In this document: positions 10,797-22,776 of the stretch, one piece after another | Layout: each line of letters begins with the position of its first letter | How positions within the stretch are numbered: position 1 is the first letter of the stretch | Assembly: GCA_003024175.1 (NCBI GenBank) | Contig: MDYQ01000146.1 | Coordinates: 1 to 64,000, forward strand | Source: Planoprotostelium fungivorum | Taxonomy: Eukaryota; Evosea; Variosea; Cavosteliida; Cavosteliaceae | DNA: 64,000 bases | Direction of reading: 5' to 3' | The notes under the pieces: model-generated | Seen by the model: only the letters and a program-made list of their open reading frames with translations | The model's database searches: none | Told to the model about the DNA's origin: nothing | Position numbers and translations under genes: made by a program

Positions 10797-12170
10797 ATGA
10801 TCCAGACACGATTGACGATACGTGAGCCCACTCCAGCTGCTTCTAAACCAACCCCTACCGTAAAGAAGACACCCGTCGTAATCAAAGAGCCTCACCTCTA
10901 CGACGATGAAGATGCCCACACAGTGAGACTACTTCATATCATCATCATCCACCTATCAAAATCCTCCAACCCAACTCCACACACAAACCAATCATTCGAA
11001 CCATCTCACTCTCATTCTACAGACCCGAAGAAAACGAAAGGAGATCACACAACCGTTGCAGATACCGGATCGTAGACCAGTACGTCCACCACCTCGGAGC
11101 ATCGGTTTAGTTGCGGCAGAGGGAACGCCAGGCCAATCGATGTCCGCCTTCGAGAGTCTCAGGTGAGAGTGTTTCCCGCCATTTTTTCCCGCCAAAACTG
11201 TACGGTCGGGATCCCACACGAACGGACGCACGATGAGAGATCACGGAGACGATCATCGTCGTGAAGATCCACGATTGACGAGATCAGATGTAGGAAGATG
11301 ATCGAGAAGATGATCAAACACGAGATGTCTTGGCCATTCTGTCAGCCAGTCGACCCTGTCGCCCTGAGCATACCCGATTATCCGTCCATCATCAAACACC
11401 CCATGGACCTCGGTACCATTCAAGTGAGTTTCGTTCTTCTCTCGTTCTCATCGTTCATTTCATCGCAGAGTAAATTGGATATGAACGTCTACACCGCGCC
11501 AGAACAATTTGCCAACGACATCACGCTCACCTTTCGAAATGCCATGTTCTACAACCAGCCAGAAACTGACGTCTATTTCATGGCCGATCGCCTCTTGTCT
11601 TACTTTGAAAAATCGTTCAAAATGACGGTCAAAAGTGAGTCGAGAATTTATTTGCATTTATTCTTCGAGTCGTCCCGCAGAGGAAGATGTCACAAGATCA
11701 GGATGTGATATCGTACTGATCCATTCAGCGAACGATTCACATGTTGGAGGTGGAGAAGTGAAGAAGGAGCACAAGGAGAAGAAACATAAGAAGGCAAAGA
11801 AAGAGAAGACAGAAGAACATGAGTCTGTCAATGTGAGTCTGATCATCATCGTACACGAGATCATCACATCATGTCCACGATCATCGGATCATCTGATCTC
11901 ATCGTCCACACCATGATGATCATCATATCATCATCGCATCACACGAAGATCATCACAAACACAATCATCAACAACACGATCATCGAGATCATCATCTCGA
12001 CACGATCACCACCTCTTCCATTTACGTTGACAGAAGGCACAGAGATGGGAGGGTCTATCTCCAGAGGAACAACTGAGGCTGTTGAACGAAGAGTTACAGA
12101 AGCTAGAGCAGAATCGAAAGCCGAGCGAGAAGGCAGAGAATGACAACGACGAGATCAATATAGACGATTG
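10797..12170 (+). CDS. BET/GTE-like bromodomain protein
   Basis: A nuclear acetyl-lysine reader. The first exon from ATG 10797 is a Lys/Pro/Thr-rich tail (TPAASKPTPTVKKTPVV). A second exon (about 11021-11160) continues basic and disordered. The bromodomain spans two exons, about 11294-11424 and 11468-11633: SWPFCQPVDPVALSIPDYP (the WPF shelf), IIKHPMDLGTIQ, VYTAPEQFANDITLTFRNAM and FYNQPETDVY, whose Asn is the usual acetyl-lysine contact. After this a Lys-rich tract (KKEHKEKKHKKAKKEK, about 11760-11815) and a last exon with GLSPEEQLRLLNEELQKLEQ resemble the charged patch and helical start of an ET domain, but a full ET domain is not evident. The stop is TGA 12168. The sequence resembles plant GTE and single-bromodomain BET proteins; a more upstream start cannot be excluded. 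Confidence 0.87.
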
Positions 12171-12947
12171 ATGATGATATAGATGTTTGTTGCATGTTAC
12201 ATGAGCGATATAGACGATGCAGAATACTTTGTGTGTTGATGATGTGACTGGTTCATCGTGCATCAGCCGATGGATGTTACACGAGAAATACACAGGGAAC
12301 GAAAAATTGATACGAACTCCGGCAGTCTACAACGGAGTTCAGAATATAGTCCGAGAAATAAACATCAAATTTTCAGTGGATGTTAGGCGGTACTGGAGGG
12401 AGGAGGAAGGAGTAGCTAGGCAACGAACGTGAGGAGGAAGATGACGAGTACACTTCCAACGCCGATAGGTTTGTATATTCTTGTTTTTTCTTCATGGTCC
12501 GATAAATCTGTTACATCATGTTCTTCCTCACTTTACTGCATCTAAAGTGAATGAGGATGGAACCACTTGCAGAGCAACCAACTCAACGATATCTTCTTTA
12601 GATCTCTGATATAAGGGATAGGAGGAGATTGAGATGATTGAACAGACAGACGACCGTAGAGATACAGACCGTGATATTTGTGACAATTATGATAGAGACA
12701 GTGATGATTGTCTATGATGACGGAAGAGAAAGAGAGGAGGGCAGGGAGAGAGAAGACAGAGAGGAGAGAGGTGCTGACCACTGGTTTTGGGTCCACCAAG
12801 GTGTTTAAAACGTGCCGAGATTACACGTTGTGAGCGTTCCACCGACCATGTGACAACTATATGACATATGAACCATAAGACTGTATACAAAAGAAACCAC
12901 ACGTGCTGACAGGGTTGAATACAATATTCAGAAGAAACGATTGATGT
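12171..12947. other. Intergenic interval, no confident gene
   Basis: About 780 bases with only short open stretches on both strands and no family signature. One TCTACAACG copy sits at 12326-12334. A purine-rich run (12715-12770, GGAGGGCAGGGAGAGAGAAG) is the only compositional feature. Confidence 0.5.
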
Positions 12948-13562
12948 TTATATCTCTGGTTTCTCTCCGTTCATGTCTTGAACATTTGGATCGGCACCGT
13001 ACTTGAGCAGTAGATCCCCTGCAAGTACTTTTGGAGAACGGTGCTAGACCAGAGCCTGCCCCACGCTATATACTGCCCAAACCACTGTTAGTACAGGCGG
13101 CAGAGACGAAGTGGGGGGATAAAATTATCCCAATTCTGCTGTCACATGGCGTGAATCTGGAAGAGGGTCCTGACACAGCTCTACACAGAGCAGCAGTGCA
13201 TGCGACATACAGGTGGATGAAAGCTCTACTTAAAGCCGGTGCAAACCCCAACGCCAGAGATTCAATACAATGTACACCGTTGCATACTGTAGGCCGTTAT
13301 GACCCCGAAAAGAAAGAAAGGTTCGTGGTTTGTGAAAATCCTTTTTCAATGGCTTGCTCGACGGGACTGTGTCCATCCCAACCTAGCTTGTTGACATCTC
13401 TACCCTTTGAGATCTCCTGGAGAACCACTGCGGGATCCTCAACGATCAAGTTCGAGGCCCGAGACCGAGTTCTATGGCGTACTCTTCTTCTATCTGCGAA
13501 TGTTCCTCTACGGAACGGTACTTTTGTCTTTGCTCGAGCTCGTCGAGTTGATCTTCGTTCAT
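12948..13562 (-). pseudogene. Ankyrin-repeat gene split by an internal inversion
   Basis: Three ankyrin pieces lie here in conflicting orientations. On the minus strand, ATG 13562 opens MNEDQLDELEQRQKYRS and, after a one-base frame change near 13460, reads ISKGRDVNKLGWDGHSPVEQ to about 13330. From about 13022 to 13322 the ankyrin frame is on the plus strand (QVLLENGARPEPAPRYILPK, then TALHRAAVHATYRWMKALLK and AGANPNARDSIQCTPLHTVG). From about 13020 to 12948 it returns to the minus strand (VLAGDLLLKYGADPNVQDMN) and ends with a stop. Mentally flipping the middle 300 bases gives one smooth set of ankyrin units, so an inversion inside one gene is the simplest explanation. As it stands the gene cannot make the full protein. 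An assembly error is the main alternative. Confidence 0.7.
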
Positions 13563-13769
13563 GTTGAAGCGATCTGTTTTGAAAAAAAGCCGGTTGTACC
13601 TCGTACTTAATTGGAGAGCTATGGCGAGGAGGTTTTCGTATGCTGGAACGGCAGCCCTATGGGTGTCAGAAGGTAACGGAACACCAGCTACGCGTGGTTG
13701 GAAAATAAAAGTACATCGTATTCACCTTACGTGTCACTTTTCCAGCATGCAACGGCAAACATCACAATC

Positions 13770-14745
13770 ATGAGAAGGAGGAAGATGACAAAGGAAGAGA
13801 CGACACGATCTGTGAAGGAACCACTAGTCGATCCGCGAATGGCGTGGGGACGACCTCTCATTTTCTTTGCCATCGTGATAGGAACTATAGCCATCATCAT
13901 AACGATGTCTGTCGTCACAATCTATGGAATGACTCATTTCGAAGATGAGAAAGAATCACAGGATGTGATTGTTGTCGCTGGCCACTGGATGAGGTCGTGT
14001 GATTCGAATGACTCCCACACTCATCTTCTTTCAGGTGTGCAGATGCAGAACGATTTCCAGATTTTTCGTGGATTTGGGATCCCATTTGGGAGCGACCTCT
14101 ATATGATCGAATACGAGACGGTCTAATCAGAGGTGAAGATCATCACATTCGGACGCCACATGTGACTATATCGAAGAGGTACATAATGGTCAACTCTGTG
14201 CTCTGGGTCTTCCATTCCAACATCGCGTCAGAGCTGCCTCTGAGATCAACCGCAACGATGGCACTGTCATCTTATTCACCGGAGGAAAGGGAGAATCACT
14301 CAAAGCATCACGATTCGCTCAGCAAGAGGTACATTCTCAGATGATCATTTCGATCTGAAAGCACATCAGTTTGGTGTCCCATCGACTTCATGTCTGACGG
14401 AAGACACGTCAACCACCACCATGGAGAACGCGAGAGAATCGTTTCGTATCGTCTCTGAGACGTTCGATCGACCTCACAACATCAACATCCTCGTGGTCTC
14501 TGATTTCTACCACGTTCTACGATGCAAGTTGTTGTTTCAAAAATACTTTCCAAACGTTCGAGTGTTGTCCACACGTGCGAATCTAGCCAACAAGTGAGAA
14601 ACTTGTCGATGATGTGGCTTCTGATGGTTCGTGTAGTTTGTTTGGACTGATGAGAGAGATGGGAGGACTAGCAAAGAACTATTTACAAGGATATTACACA
14701 TTAGACGATATATGGCGAGAACTCACTCAAAAAGGAAGTGTATAA
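13770..14745 (+). CDS. DUF218 (YdcF-like) membrane-anchored protein
   Basis: A DUF218/YdcF-family protein. Bacterial relatives such as SanA and ElyC are linked to envelope functions; eukaryotic members are mostly uncharacterised. The chosen start (ATG 13770) gives a basic N-terminus and one hydrophobic segment (PLIFFAIVIGTIAIIITMSV), consistent with a signal anchor. DUF218 motifs follow in order: DVIVVAGH at about 13955-13980, PLYDRIRDGLI near 14095-14130, RAASEINRNDGTVILFTGGK at about 14225-14285 (the usual GG), ESFRIVSETF and ILVVSDFYHVLRCKLLFQKY at about 14435-14550 (the family T/S-x-x-x-H-x-x-R pattern). A last exon after 14636 gives REMGGLAKNYLQGYYTLDDI and a stop at 14743. Earlier in-frame ATGs exist, so the N-terminus could be longer. 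It converges with the STAND NTPase gene less than 100 bases away. Confidence 0.8.
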
Positions 14746-14831
14746 AGTTTCAAAAGATGAACTTTCATCATGGTGTCTCACGATGATCATCTGAATGGCT
14801 GAAGGCATGGTCTTCCAAAAATGTACATATT

Positions 14832-17800
14832 TTACTTTTCAACTGCCTTCACTCTCTCCATACTCTGCTGCAATCCTGCCGCCGCCTCCTGATCGATCTC
14901 CTTCGCGATGATCAACGCCCGGTTGTATTCTTCCTCTGCCTCTCCCCATCGTTTCGCTTGCTCGAAGACTTCTCCCAGCATGCGATGAGTCTTCATCTTT
15001 AGAGGCAATCGTCCCAGCAGCGTCGCGTTCTTCATCGCATGAGCCGTGATGACGATAGGCGGAGCACTCACCTGGTCGACAGAGTTCAAGAGGGAGAGGA
15101 TCTCTTCTCTGTGTTCGACTGTCTGCCAACGATGGAGAGCAGTCGCAGTGTGATATTGTGCCTCGCATTGTACCGTTGTGTCTTTCAACTCTTCGGCCGC
15201 TCGACTGATCTTCTTCATGGCTTCGACGACCCTGATGATGCATCAGCTCATGATGATGATCTTCTTCTTAAGAATCGATCTCACCTCTCGTATTGTTCTG
15301 CATTCGAGGCCAATTTGAGGTTTAAGAGTTGCGAGTTGAGGTCCACGATGATGATCAGGCGTCGTGGTGGTGATTTCAATTGGGCGACTGCTTCTTGTGT
15401 TCTCTGGAAACATTGCTTCGCCTTCTCAAAATTCCCCGATTCCATGAAACAAGTACCGAGAGCGTTGAGCCTTACGATCTTCTTCCCTTCGTCTTTCGTC
15501 TTCGTAGCGATGTCGATCGATCTGATGTCCCATCAATCATGATGTGATGTGACAGTGTCGTGTTCTGACGTATACATAGGAAGACACTCACTGTTCGAGG
15601 GAGAAGACGGCACGGTCGAACTGCTTCATGTCTTTGTATAGACTCCCCAGATTGTGTTGAAACGTTCCCTGCAATTCCAAGAGTCTCTCCTCCACGGCGA
15701 TCTGCAACGCCTCTTTGAATAATTCCAAGGCTTTACTCTTCTTCCTTCGCACAGATTAGACTTGACGTTGTTTCTCGAACACACCCGAGGGAACTCAGCT
15801 CCATTCCAACTCGGTTGGCCGCCTCCGCAGCTTTCGTTCTCTGGCGGTTGTCCGTGTAGTGTTCTCTCAGCTTCGAATAATAGATGATGGCGTTGACTTT
15901 GTTTCCTGCCTTCGAATTACAGAGAGCTAACTCCTCTGTCACTTCTAAATCTTCTTCCGGGCTAATCCTGCCCCTACGTACGTTAAATAGGATGAATCAT
16001 CGATGTCTCCTAATTAAAGAATGATGTGAGCTGATGTTGCGTCTCACCTTGCCATGCCTAATTCTAAATAATCGACGGCCTTTTCGTATTCTCCGTTCAG
16101 CATGTGCATTCTACCGATGCGTCTGGCCAGTGTAGGCTCCCGATAAGTGGATTCCGTCGTGTAAACTAACTTCAACGCTCTCACGTACATATCGACTGCC
16201 TGCACGTACTGCCCAAACTTCTCGTGAAATCTGAACGCAGTCAGCATCCTGCGATAGAATGAACGATGATCACCTTCCCATGAGAAATAAGACATCGATC
16301 TGCTCGGGCAACATGTTCAACTCTTCGTAGATAGACAAAGACTTTTTGAAAGATTCGATGACTCCCGTCGTGCTGTTCTGATTCAATCCGATCTTGCCGG
16401 TGATAAGATAAGCTTGAGCCTCGTGCTTCCTCGCGTTCGGAATCTGCTTGCAGAGAGACAGCGATGTCTTCAGATAATCGAAAGACTCCGCGTTGCAGTC
16501 GATGTTGGCAAAATAGAGGTTCGTCTCTAGTAGTCCCTGACCGTAGCGAATGCGTTGGGACAACTCCAAAGCTTCTTTCAATATGCGGTGCACGGCATTG
16601 ATCATACCCAGACGATGTTTTGCCTTGGCACATTCGATGGTGGACTCCGCCACATCGAATTGTGTCTCTGTTGCGCATCAACGAAATGTCAAAGAGATTC
16701 GGTGGAAATGTCTCTCACCTTCGGTTCCACTCTTGGTGTTGGTCTGTACGACGAAATTGTGCCAAGCGTATAAAATGGTAGGTTTGATACGAGCGTTGAG
16801 AAGTTCTCTCGTCTCTAGTAAATCGACGGACATTCCGATCTCTCTCAGTGATACCATGCCTGATAAAGCCAACTCGATGTTCGAGACTTCGGTGTGGAAT
16901 AATTCCAGGCCGATCTTTCCAGCTTCACCTGTGGCGCGTCACAATCTCGTGGAACGTCACGTTAACTCACCTCCTTGCAGCGAGAGAAAAGAAGACGTAA
17001 CGATCACCCTCTTGTAATGCTTCAGAAACTTTTTCGTCGCTTCCATCTTCATTTCTTTCGATAAGAAACCGGACATGTATTCTTTCACCGCCGGAGGCAT
17101 GACATAACGATTGTACAGTCGATTACTGGTACATTCTCTGTCCAGAATTCCCTTGGTGACTAACGTTTCCAGCGCATCGGTAATGACATCGTGAGATCCA
17201 TCGACTACGCTGGCGGCAGCGGCGGCGTCAAAGTGAAAGGGGAAGACGGTAAAGAGGACAGCTTGTTGTCGTAACGTTGACGGGAGAAGTGAGACGGATT
17301 TAGACAGAGAAAAATTGAGTGAGAAGCTGTTGTCATTCGAAGCGAAGGCGTACCATTCAGACAGGACGGGTGAGACCTGTCCTTCAGGAAGTTGACTCAG
17401 CGCACTGTTTGAATGAGACGTGGGTGACATTAGAAGGGGGGACAATGTCACCTGCCGAGGATTCTGATACCTAGCGGACTCTTACAGGTGATGGCCATAG
17501 CCTTCTGCGATAGAGTTAAGCCCGAATTACTGCTCGATTTCGGTGGAACGGAGGTTTCTTTTGCGATGGCTGGAACGATGGAGGACAAGAGATGCTTCGC
17601 ATCTTCATCCATGAATTCTTTCAGACGAATGGAGACGGTGATGTTACTGTTCTGGGAGATGACTAATTTCTGGCTGGATGTGATGATGAGACAGTAATTG
17701 TCCTGTCTGCATTAACTTTCCTCACTATGATATCGTTTCATAAGAATCTCAGCCGAGACAATCAATTACTTGGTGGACGGCATCGCTCACCTTTCGATCG

Positions 17801-18953
17801 GCCAAAATCATCTGCAGTTGCTCATCCGTCATCACATCATCAAAGATGACGACCCTTCGTTTAGCGTCATCGAGCATCCACACGAAGGTGTCTCGGATCA
17901 TTTCTAAATGTTCTTTGTAATTATTGACATTGGGTAGTTGTGGAAATCTTCTGTACACTGTGTGTGCTATCGTATCGTGATAAGCCATGGCCTTAAGGGT
18001 ATAAATTTTCGAACGATGAAGACGAGAGTGATGAAGTGTTTTTATCGTGGAATAGCGACATCGCAATTGTATGATCCACCTCGTTGACAAACATTCATGA
18101 TGATAAAAATCAAATCAGATTCTGACAATCGCACTCACATCAGATGGATCTGTCACAGAATTCTGAAAAGAAATGTACATGGCTTCTTCTGGATAACTCG
18201 TTCGTAGGAGCGAAGCCAGGTGACACGCGAGGGCCGTCTTCCCTGTTCATGATGAATGATGATTCTTCCACAGAGGGCTCACCGTTACCATCTCCTCCTT
18301 GAAGATAGATGACTTGACTCGCCGAGTCATCCTTCCCCTTTTCGATTTCTCTCAGGATGTCTTTCACAACTCCTTCTCTTCCTTTGTATCCAGTGGGATA
18401 CACAAATTGATTCTGGAATGGAATTGAGACGATGTTCTCGACAATGATGGAGGTGGTTGAGCTGTCACCTGTGGCAGGATCTTGATGCTGGTGAGCATGA
18501 ATTGTATGATGTCGTCTAGATTTTCGCTCAACTCCTCCAATAGTGCAGTAGATCTCTTTTTCTCTGCGAAAATGAGTTCATCGTACTCCGACAAATAGGA
18601 CGACGATGTACCTGATTCTTCTGTGCTTTTGCTGTGTAATCCGTCAACAAACGATTTCGCTGACGTGAAAATGCCAGCAGTCTGCTTCATCGTGCTCGAC
18701 ACCATTTTGATGAGACCAGACTTCTTACATTCTTCTTTCACGATGGGATCGATCTGAGCAAAACGTCATCAGAGCTGCGATCTTGAGTCACTTCTTATCT
18801 TACCTGAGCCTTCTGAACGAAATTTAAAACAAAAGGCAGGAAGACAATGTAAGTTTCCATCAGATACAGAAAGCGATGGATCTCTGGTATCTTCTTCTGT
18901 GCTGGAGAGATGTCGACGGCGAGAATGTCTCTCGCTGTCTCCAACAGCCCCAT
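14832..18953 (-). CDS. STAND NTPase: NB-ARC with winged helix and TPR repeats
   Basis: A STAND (NB-ARC) signalling ATPase like NLR/MalT-type proteins, probably a nucleotide-controlled scaffold. ATG at 18953 opens a helical N-terminal domain (MGLLETARDILAVDISPAQK … TSAKSFVDGL … LLEELSENLDDIIQFMLTSI). The NB-ARC begins near 18390 with YKGREGVVKDILREIEKG. The P-loop YLQGGDGKTALACHLA is rebuilt across a 45-nt intron at about 18290-18240. Walker B is RRVVIFDDVMTDEQL (about 17870-17830), and a sensor strand LIITSSQKLVIS lies near 17690. The winged helix has LPSTLRQQAVLFTVFPFHFD (about 17290-17230) and LETLVTKGILDR. From about 16900 to 14832 many exons carry TPR-like helices (for example ARRIGRMHMLNGEYEKAVDY, GEVFEQAKRWGEAEEEYNRA). 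The start is 135 bases from the start of the carrier gene on the other strand. The ligand and any N-terminal effector domain are unknown. Confidence 0.85.
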
Positions 18954-19087
18954 GATGCTGACGATGTCTGATTCTCCTGCTTCCGGGGTAACAATATTTT
19001 TCTATTTTTGGAATGTAGAAGAGAATTCAATTTTTGAAAATGCGCCGAAACTTTGGGATGGCGGGAGGACACATCGCATCGTGATCC
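18954..19087. promoter_or_regulatory. Bidirectional promoter region
   Basis: The STAND NTPase (start 18953, minus) and the mitochondrial carrier (start 19088, plus) are head to head with 134 bases between start codons, so both promoters must lie here or overlap the genes. The stretch has T-rich runs (ATTTTTCTATTTTTG near 18995) and one TGGCGGGA box at 19059-19066, which resembles an E2F site. The functional reading is inference. Confidence 0.4.
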
Positions 19088-20295
19088 ATGTCAAAAGAAG
19101 ATCGAGGATGGAGTATTCTTAGACACTTCATCGCGGGGTCAGCATCAGGAGTGGCTCTCGTTGTGGCCGGACATGGATTCGATACCATCAAGGTGAATGA
19201 TTCAGATGTCCTCCCTTCTCCTCACCGATTCGTAGGTTCGAATGCAAACTGATACGTCTGGTCGGTTCAATGGTGTCATCGACTGTCTTATCAAATGTCT
19301 CAGAGAAGAGGGGGTAAATGAGAGACAGAGGCGAACTTAATCGACAACAGGGGAGAGGTCTATACAAAGGTGCTTCTCCTCCCATGGTTGCAACTGGTTT
19401 CATCAATAGTGTCATGTTCGGTCTGATGGGACTGTTTGGAAATGCACTGAGGAAATCCCCCGAAACTCCTCTTTCTATTCCTCAGATCATGCTGTGTGGC
19501 ACCGTATCAGGTGACCGATCCCATCCTCTGCTTCTCATCGTTGATCCTTTTCAGGCGCCATGCTGAGTTTGATCGTCACTCCGATAGAGGGCATCAAGGC
19601 CAGGTGATCACCACCTCGTCTCTCATTATCGACTCATCTCGCCCAGATTACAAGTTCAATACAAGCAACCTCCCGGCACACCTGCCCAGTATTCTGGTCC
19701 CATCGATTGCGCGCGACAATTGATACGAAACCACGGCTTCCGTGGACTCTACATCGGTACCTATCCACCATCGTCACCATCATCATTGACACTGATCCAT
19801 CAGGATGGCTTCCAACGGTCCTCCACAGGGGCTCGAACTGGTCTTACTTTGGAGCTTACGAGGCTGTCAAGCGTTATCTCACTCCACCGGGGAACGAGGG
19901 AAAATTGTCTCCTCTCGCGAGCATCACGGCGGGTTAGATCGCATCGCATCGTCGATCTTGATCGTGATGTGCATCAGGTGCATGTGCCGGAACGGCCTTC
20001 TGGTTGTCTTGCTATCCCATAGACGTCATCAAGAATCGAATCCAGACGGAGCCAGATATTCCGGGAAAAAAGAAGTTGTACGACCGGGGTATTCTACAAT
20101 GCGCCAAAACGATTTATAAGAGGGAAGGAGCAGCAGCTTTCTTCAAGGTAAGAGGAGGACGGTTTTCTGTCGTGAGGGTGAACATCGGTTCAGGGTTTAA
20201 CTCCGTGTCTGATCAGGTCTGTTCCCGCCAATTCGGCGGCCTTCTTTGCCTTCGAAGTGGTGTACAACGCTCTACCGACAAAAATAAACCGATAG
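19088..20295 (+). CDS. Mitochondrial carrier (SLC25), carnitine-carrier-like
   Basis: A six-helix inner-membrane carrier of the SLC25 family, closest in feel to carnitine/acylcarnitine or basic amino-acid carriers. ATG 19088 opens MSKEDRGWSILRHFIAGSAS. The three signature motifs appear on separate exons: repeat 1 GHGFDTIKVRMQT, repeat 2 TPIEGIKARLQVQ and repeat 3 YPIDVIKNRIQTE. In repeat 1 the usual proline is glycine (GHGFDTIK rather than GHPFDTIK), while the charged residues are kept. Family spacers are visible (GRGLYKGASPP, GFRGLYIG, KREGAAAFFKG). The last exon starts GLTPCLIRSVPANSAAFFAF and ends at TAG 20293. At least seven introns of about 37-90 nt start GTGA, GTAA or GTAC. Substrate cannot be told from what I see; helix contact residues were not compared. 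Confidence 0.9.
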
Positions 20296-20632
20296 CATTC
20301 CACGAGATGACTCTTCTTTATTCTTCACGATCTCTCAATATTCTCTATCTCTCTAAAAATCTCTTTTTTTGTGTAGTGTGACTAAATCAGTCTACAACTC
20401 TGTAGTTTAGAGCGATGAAATGCTACAATTACAATATATTCAGTATACCGCGAGCTCTTAACTCGTCTCTTCAGTGATATGAGGATTAGCTTTGATTCAC
20501 CAGCACGTGAAGAAGTGTGCATCACTATCAACATGATGTCCACCTGTCGTTAGGCTGTCACTCCGGAAGCTTCCGCGAGCAAGAAGTCGTGAGAAGACAT
20601 CATCTTCACAGACACAACCACCATCCATCTCC

Positions 20633-22627
20633 ATGGTTGTCCACCCGATCTTCACTCCTCGAGCGTGTCACTGGTTCAATCGGTGGTTCACATTCGTCGC
20701 ATCGTTTCTAGCGCTCTTCTGTGGAGGTCTGTGTGAGAAGATGTAGAGCTAGCTGATGTCTTTATAGGAACCGCTTATCTATTCGCCTCGTATTCAGAAG
20801 ATGTCAAAGAGAAATTACATCTAGAACAATCGTCCGTCAATCTGTTAGGAACGAGCTTCTATTTCGCACAGTGAGCGATCCATAGATCATTCACAATATG
20901 TTCATCCCATCAACTGATGTGATGTCTAAGAGTGGGAGCTCTTCCAGTGGCCGCTGCCTTCGATCGCTTTGGACCACGACCGGTTCTGTGGAGTGTGCGT
21001 TGACGTCCAAGCACAAGACCTCTGATCAGTGCAGGCTTCCATCTTTCTCGCAGGTGGCTACACTCTCTTTCGACACGGACTCATCAATGAATGGCCGATC
21101 GGCGTTCTATCGATCGGTCTCGTGATGGTCGGCCTGGGCTCTGTTGGTATCTATCTCTCATCCATCGGACCCAATATCGTCAATTTTGGAATTCACAACA
21201 AGGGAAAAGTGAGAGATCACCTCTTCTGATCCATTCACCTCGTCTTATCTCATCTCATCTCATCACATCTGATCTCACTTCCAGGTCGTCGGTGCATTGG
21301 TGACCATGTTTGGTGGATCCTCAGCCATATTGGCTCAGATTTACGAACACGTGTTTAAGAGGAGATATTCAGATCCATCACGAGCTCTTCTCGACTTCAT
21401 GATGACTTTGTCCATCGGTCTGGGAGGTGTGTCATCATGATGATGTTCCAGAGTTTGTTTTGAGAATGAAAACAGCCACTGTGGCCATAGCTGCCTTCTT
21501 CATCAACATCATTCCACCCAAAGAAGAGAAGGTAGAGGAGAAGACTATCAATACAGATAAAGAGGTGGTCCCTGATGAAGAGACCGCATTACTCGGAGGT
21601 GTGTCCATAAGTCTTTTCACCCTCGAGATCGTCATCGAGTCATCATCAGATCGCTGATGGACGTGAACAGAATCAAAACCAGTTGTCATTGTGGATCCTC
21701 TACTCGCTTATCCCCAGCGCACTTGGTTTCAAGCCATTCGATCGTTCGATTTCCATCTCTTATTCTTCTGTGAGCTTCTTCATAGAAGCATCATTGTCAC
21801 ATCCGTCGTCATTAGATACATTTTATTCTATTTTATTGTTTCTCACGATCTTTATAGCCTACCTTATTGGCGTCGGTGCTGGCTCCACTCTATCTACAAC
21901 GCTCGCTCAACTCAGCCGATCTCTCGGTGAAATTTCACCTCCATCCTCCCCTGACCTTCTCTCAGGCAACAGAGACACGACGACCCTCCTTGTCCTCTTT
22001 GTCATCTCGAACGCCGTCATCAGACCCATCATGGGATCTACATCTGATGTGTTGTCTCACAAGCTGTCTCGGCCCGGTTTCATGATGATCTCCCTCTTCT
22101 TCTTGTCTCTGACTCAGCTGTGGTCGTGTTTCGTGACGAAAGAGACTCTGTATCCTATCGTTGTCTTTACGGGCATCGGATTCGGCTCTGTCTTTATGTT
22201 GTGAGTTCGAGATGAGATGAGATGGTGGCTGATGGAGATAGAGCACCGGTGACGGTGAATGAGATATTCGGGTCGAAACATTGGGGAAAGAATAACGGTG
22301 ATGGCTTCTCCATCTTTCATCGAATCATCTCATCAGGTTCAATCACATCATCATTCGATCTCTTCTTTACATAGGTTTCTGATGGAAGTAACAGCCACCG
22401 TGAACGTTGGACCTGCCATAGGAAACTACCTCTTTGTCTTGATGCAGGCTCACATCTACAAGTCCAACTCCTCACCCGACAGCATCCAGTGCTACGGAAT
22501 CGAGTGCTTCCGTCTCACCTTCATCATCATGTCCATCCTGTGTGGTTTCGGATTCTTGTCATCGGTCATACTGTGGGAGAGAACGAGAGAATTGTACAGA
22601 CTCAAATGGTTGGCATCGAAAAAATAA
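20633..22627 (+). CDS. Nodulin-like major facilitator transporter
   Basis: A 12-helix MFS transporter of the nodulin-like group (with MCT-like relatives), probably in the plasma or an internal membrane. ATG 20633 begins MVVHPIFTPRACHWFNRWFT and the first helix; after an intron comes TAYLFASYSEDVKEKLHLEQ. The loop after helix 2 reads VAAAFDRFGPRPVLW, typical of the DRxGxR loop. Further helices follow (INEWPIGVLSIGLVMVGLGS, KVVGALVTMFGGSSAILAQI). A charged central loop (PPKEEKVEEKTINTDKEVV) spans about 21520-21590. The second half starts near 21690 (PVVIVDPLLAYPQRTWFQAI) and includes YLIGVGAGSTLSTTLAQLS, NAVIRPIMGSTSDVL and APVTVNEIFGSKHWG. The stop is TAA 22625. About ten short introns interrupt it. 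Substrate is unknown; candidate classes are monocarboxylates or metal/sugar compounds. Confidence 0.85.
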
Positions 22628-22702
22628 AAGGAAAGTTCTCTGATGTGTAAATCGGAAGAATTAAGGTCGTTACGTGTGGATTTAGAACGAAACAAAAGAT
22701 TT

Positions 22703-22776
22703 GCTCTAGGTGAGGATCGAACTCACGACCTTCGCGTTATAAGCACGACGCTCTAAACCGACTGAGCTACGAGAGC
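22703..22776 (-). tRNA. tRNA-Ile (anticodon UAU)
   Basis: A 74-base cloverleaf reads on the minus strand from 22776. The acceptor stem GCTCTCG pairs with CTAGAGC apart from one C-T mismatch. The D arm is GCTC…GAGC. The anticodon stem TCGTG/CGCGA encloses the loop CTTATAA, giving anticodon TAT. The variable loop has five bases and the T arm is GTGAG-TTCGATC-CTCAC. No intron is present. The internal A and B boxes are intact, so it should be transcribed by RNA polymerase III. Confidence 0.92.

Noticed and set aside
12217-12432. Small plus-strand frame after the bromodomain gene
   Set aside because: No recognisable content; probably 3' flanking sequence.
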